Source of the DNA: Prevotella sp.
GTDB taxonomy: Bacteria > Bacteroidota > Bacteroidia > Bacteroidales > Bacteroidaceae
Direction of reading: 5' to 3'
DNA: 14,056 nucleotides
Assembly: GCA_017430675.1 (NCBI GenBank)
Contig: JAFRMM010000206.1
Location: forward strand, 1-14,056
In this document: piece by piece, positions 12,803 through 14,056 of the stretch
How positions within the stretch are numbered: position 1 is the stretch's first letter
Layout: each line of letters starts with the position of its first letter
The notes under the pieces: generated by a model
Told to the model about the DNA's origin: nothing
The model's database searches: none
Seen by the model: the letters and a program-made list of their open reading frames with translations, nothing else
Position numbers and translations under genes: made by a program

Positions 12803-14056
12803 ATGATGGTTGAACAGAGCATCAGGCAGATCGCAGAACGCTGTCAGCAGGGTGACAGGGAGGCCTTCGGGCTGCTCTACACCCGGATGGCTGACCGCTT
12901 GCGCATGGTGTGTCGTCGCTATGTGAGCGACGAGAATACCGTCAATGACCTGCTTCACGATGCGTTCATCCTGATCTTCAGCAAGATCAACACCCTGAAT
13001 GACCCGTCGAAGGCTGAGGCATGGATGCAGAAAGTCACGCAGAACCTGGCTCTCAAGTATCTGCATCAGCATCAACAGGCACCCGTCGTCTCGCTCGATG
13101 AACTGGAGAAGCCGCTCACAGCCGCCTCGTCAGAGGCGATGCCTGTCACCTACGACGAGATCATGAACCTTGTAGATACCCTGCCCAACAGTTTCCAGCA
13201 GGTGTTCCGGCTGTCTGTACTGGAGGGCCTGAGCCACCAGGAAATTGGTGCCCTGCTCAATATCGAACCTCACACCTCCTCGGCAGAACTGTTCAGAGCC
13301 AAGAAGATGCTGCGCCAGTCGCTGGCATTCTTGCTGCTGGGACTGCTGTGCATCGGACTGCCGTTAGGATGGTACTGGATGCACGTAGAATCAGTGGATA
13401 CCAGTCCGGAAGTGGTACAAGCCGCTGGAGACGCTGGCTCCCACGATTCTCAGGCAGCACCTCCTGCCGTCCAAAGTCTTTCGGACGCACCGTCCGAAGG
13501 CATCGGACGCACCGTCCGAAAAGGCCGTACAAGCAACGGGCAGGGCTTGCTGACTGACACGCTGACCTTGTTGACAGAAGAGCACAGGGAGACAGAAAGA
13601 AAAGACTCTGTTCCAAAACCGCAACAGCATACAATACAACAGGGAGAGGAACCGTCGTCACAGCCGTCACGCCAGCCTACCATGCAACCAGAGATCCCTG
13701 TCCCTGTGAGGAGCCGCCAGCAGGAGTGGTCAGTCCAACTGGCTTATAGTGGCATCAACAATGATCATTCCTTCCATCTTCCCCACGGGGAATACGGCAT
13801 GAACGATCCTGAGATGGACACCATCACCCACCACCGCATGCCGCTGAGTATCGGTCTGCTGGTAGAAAAGATGCTGAATCGTCACCTCTCCATCGGCACT
13901 GGTCTGCAATATTCGCGTCTCTACTCCGAGACACAGGAGGGCAACACCTACAGTTGGATCCAGAAGGAGCAGCGTCTGCAATATCTCGGCATTCCGTTGA
14001 GACTGTCGTGGCATCCTGTCCGGACCAATCACTGGAATCTCTATGGCACTGCCCAG
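12803..14056 (+). CDS. ECF sigma factor fused to a transmembrane helix and outer-membrane beta-barrel, 3' end outside window
   Basis: One uninterrupted frame of 418 codons runs to the window end. Residues about 12-92 match sigma region 2 (QQGDREAFGLLYTRM, VNDLLHDAFILIFSKI) and about 120-172 match region 4 (LPNSFQQVFRLSVLEGLSHQEIGALL in pieces), as in extracytoplasmic-function sigma factors. A hydrophobic helix follows (SLAFLLLGLLCIGLPLGWYW, 173-192), then a Gln/Ser/Pro/Thr-rich low-complexity linker (about 193-308). From about 309 the sequence alternates like a PorT/OMP-type beta-barrel (WSVQLAYSGI, LSIGLLVEKM, LSIGTGLQYSRLYSE, LQYLGIPLRLSWHPV). The predicted protein thus has a cytoplasmic sigma domain, one inner-membrane helix, a periplasm-crossing linker and a barrel in the outer membrane. 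The start is ATG 12803 (or 12806), 4 nt after the surface-protein stop, behind AAGAGG. Barrel completeness cannot be judged. No anti-sigma domain is seen. Confidence 0.87.
   Translation, partial: MMVEQSIRQIAERCQQGDREAFGLLYTRMADRLRMVCRRYVSDENTVNDLLHDAFILIFSKINTLNDPSKAEAWMQKVTQNLALKYLHQHQQAPVVSLDELEKPLTAASSEAMPVTYDEIMNLVDTLPNSFQQVFRLSVLEGLSHQEIGALLNIEPHTSSAELFRAKKMLRQSLAFLLLGLLCIGLPLGWYWMHVESVDTSPEVVQAAGDAGSHDSQAAPPAVQSLSDAPSEGIGRTVRKGRTSNGQGLLTDTLTLLTEEHRETERKDSVPKPQQHTIQQGEEPSSQPSRQPTMQPEIPVPVRSRQQEWSVQLAYSGINNDHSFHLPHGEYGMNDPEMDTITHHRMPLSIGLLVEKMLNRHLSIGTGLQYSRLYSETQEGNTYSWIQKEQRLQYLGIPLRLSWHPVRTNHWNLYGTAQ
13480..13520 (+). repeat. Two copies of a 17-bp perfect hairpin in the sigma-barrel linker
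   Basis: TCGGACG-CAC-CGTCCGA occurs at 13481-13497 and 13503-13519; the first copy extends to an 8-bp stem (13480-13498). The period is 22 bp, not a multiple of three, so the copies are read in different frames, as SDAPSE and as IGRTVR. That points to duplication of a DNA-level palindromic element rather than of a protein motif. Confidence 0.8.

Noticed and set aside
13293..13683. Cys-rich minus-strand frames opposite the sigma-barrel linker
   Set aside because: They result from reverse reading of the low-complexity linker and have no start signal or domain.

Overview
The window looks like chromosome from a Bacteroidales bacterium, most probably Prevotella or a close relative. I base this on repeated TAnnTTTG promoter -7 boxes, weak Shine-Dalgarno signals, DUF4369-type lipoproteins, an envelope lipoprotein with OmpA-like and TPR parts, and two exported proteins ending in a LSGQR...YI..GKK-type tail typical of Prevotella secreted proteins. 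The genus is an inference.

Layout. (1) Bases 1-1427, minus strand: a tyrosine recombinase cut by the left window edge, visibly more AT-rich than the rest. It is followed by about 300 bp without a gene holding TGCAC-containing direct repeats and a hairpin, probably one edge of an integrated element. (2) Bases 1734-4706: a Crp/Fnr-family regulator transcribed away from nrfH-nrfA, the tetraheme quinol dehydrogenase and pentaheme nitrite reductase for respiratory nitrite ammonification. (3) Bases 4703-9680, all on the minus strand, reading from right to left: tRNA-Leu(UAA), an OmpA-like/TPR lipoprotein, a DUF4369/thioredoxin-fold lipoprotein without the CxxC, a ComM/YifB AAA ATPase, and free methionine-R-sulfoxide reductase with its own promoter. 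The fRMsr stop codon overlaps the nrfA stop codon. (4) Bases 9887-14056, plus strand: a tight three-gene unit (gaps of 20 and 4 nt) encoding an exported caspase/legumain-like cysteine protease, a secreted beta-rich surface protein, and an ECF sigma factor continuous with a transmembrane helix, a linker and an outer-membrane beta-barrel. The last gene runs off the right edge.

The most interesting part is region 4. The sigma factor appears to be built into one polypeptide spanning cytoplasm, inner membrane, periplasm and outer membrane. It is co-directional with a secreted protease and a secreted protein that share a C-terminal tail. A reasonable hypothesis is an envelope-sensing circuit in which proteolysis frees the sigma domain; the sequence does not prove this. 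The linker contains two copies of a 17-bp perfect hairpin that are read in different frames.

Several starts were moved from the longest open frame, because the longest frame ran through a promoter box (nrfH, fRMsr, the protease), through the tRNA (the TPR lipoprotein), or through the upstream gene (the surface protein).
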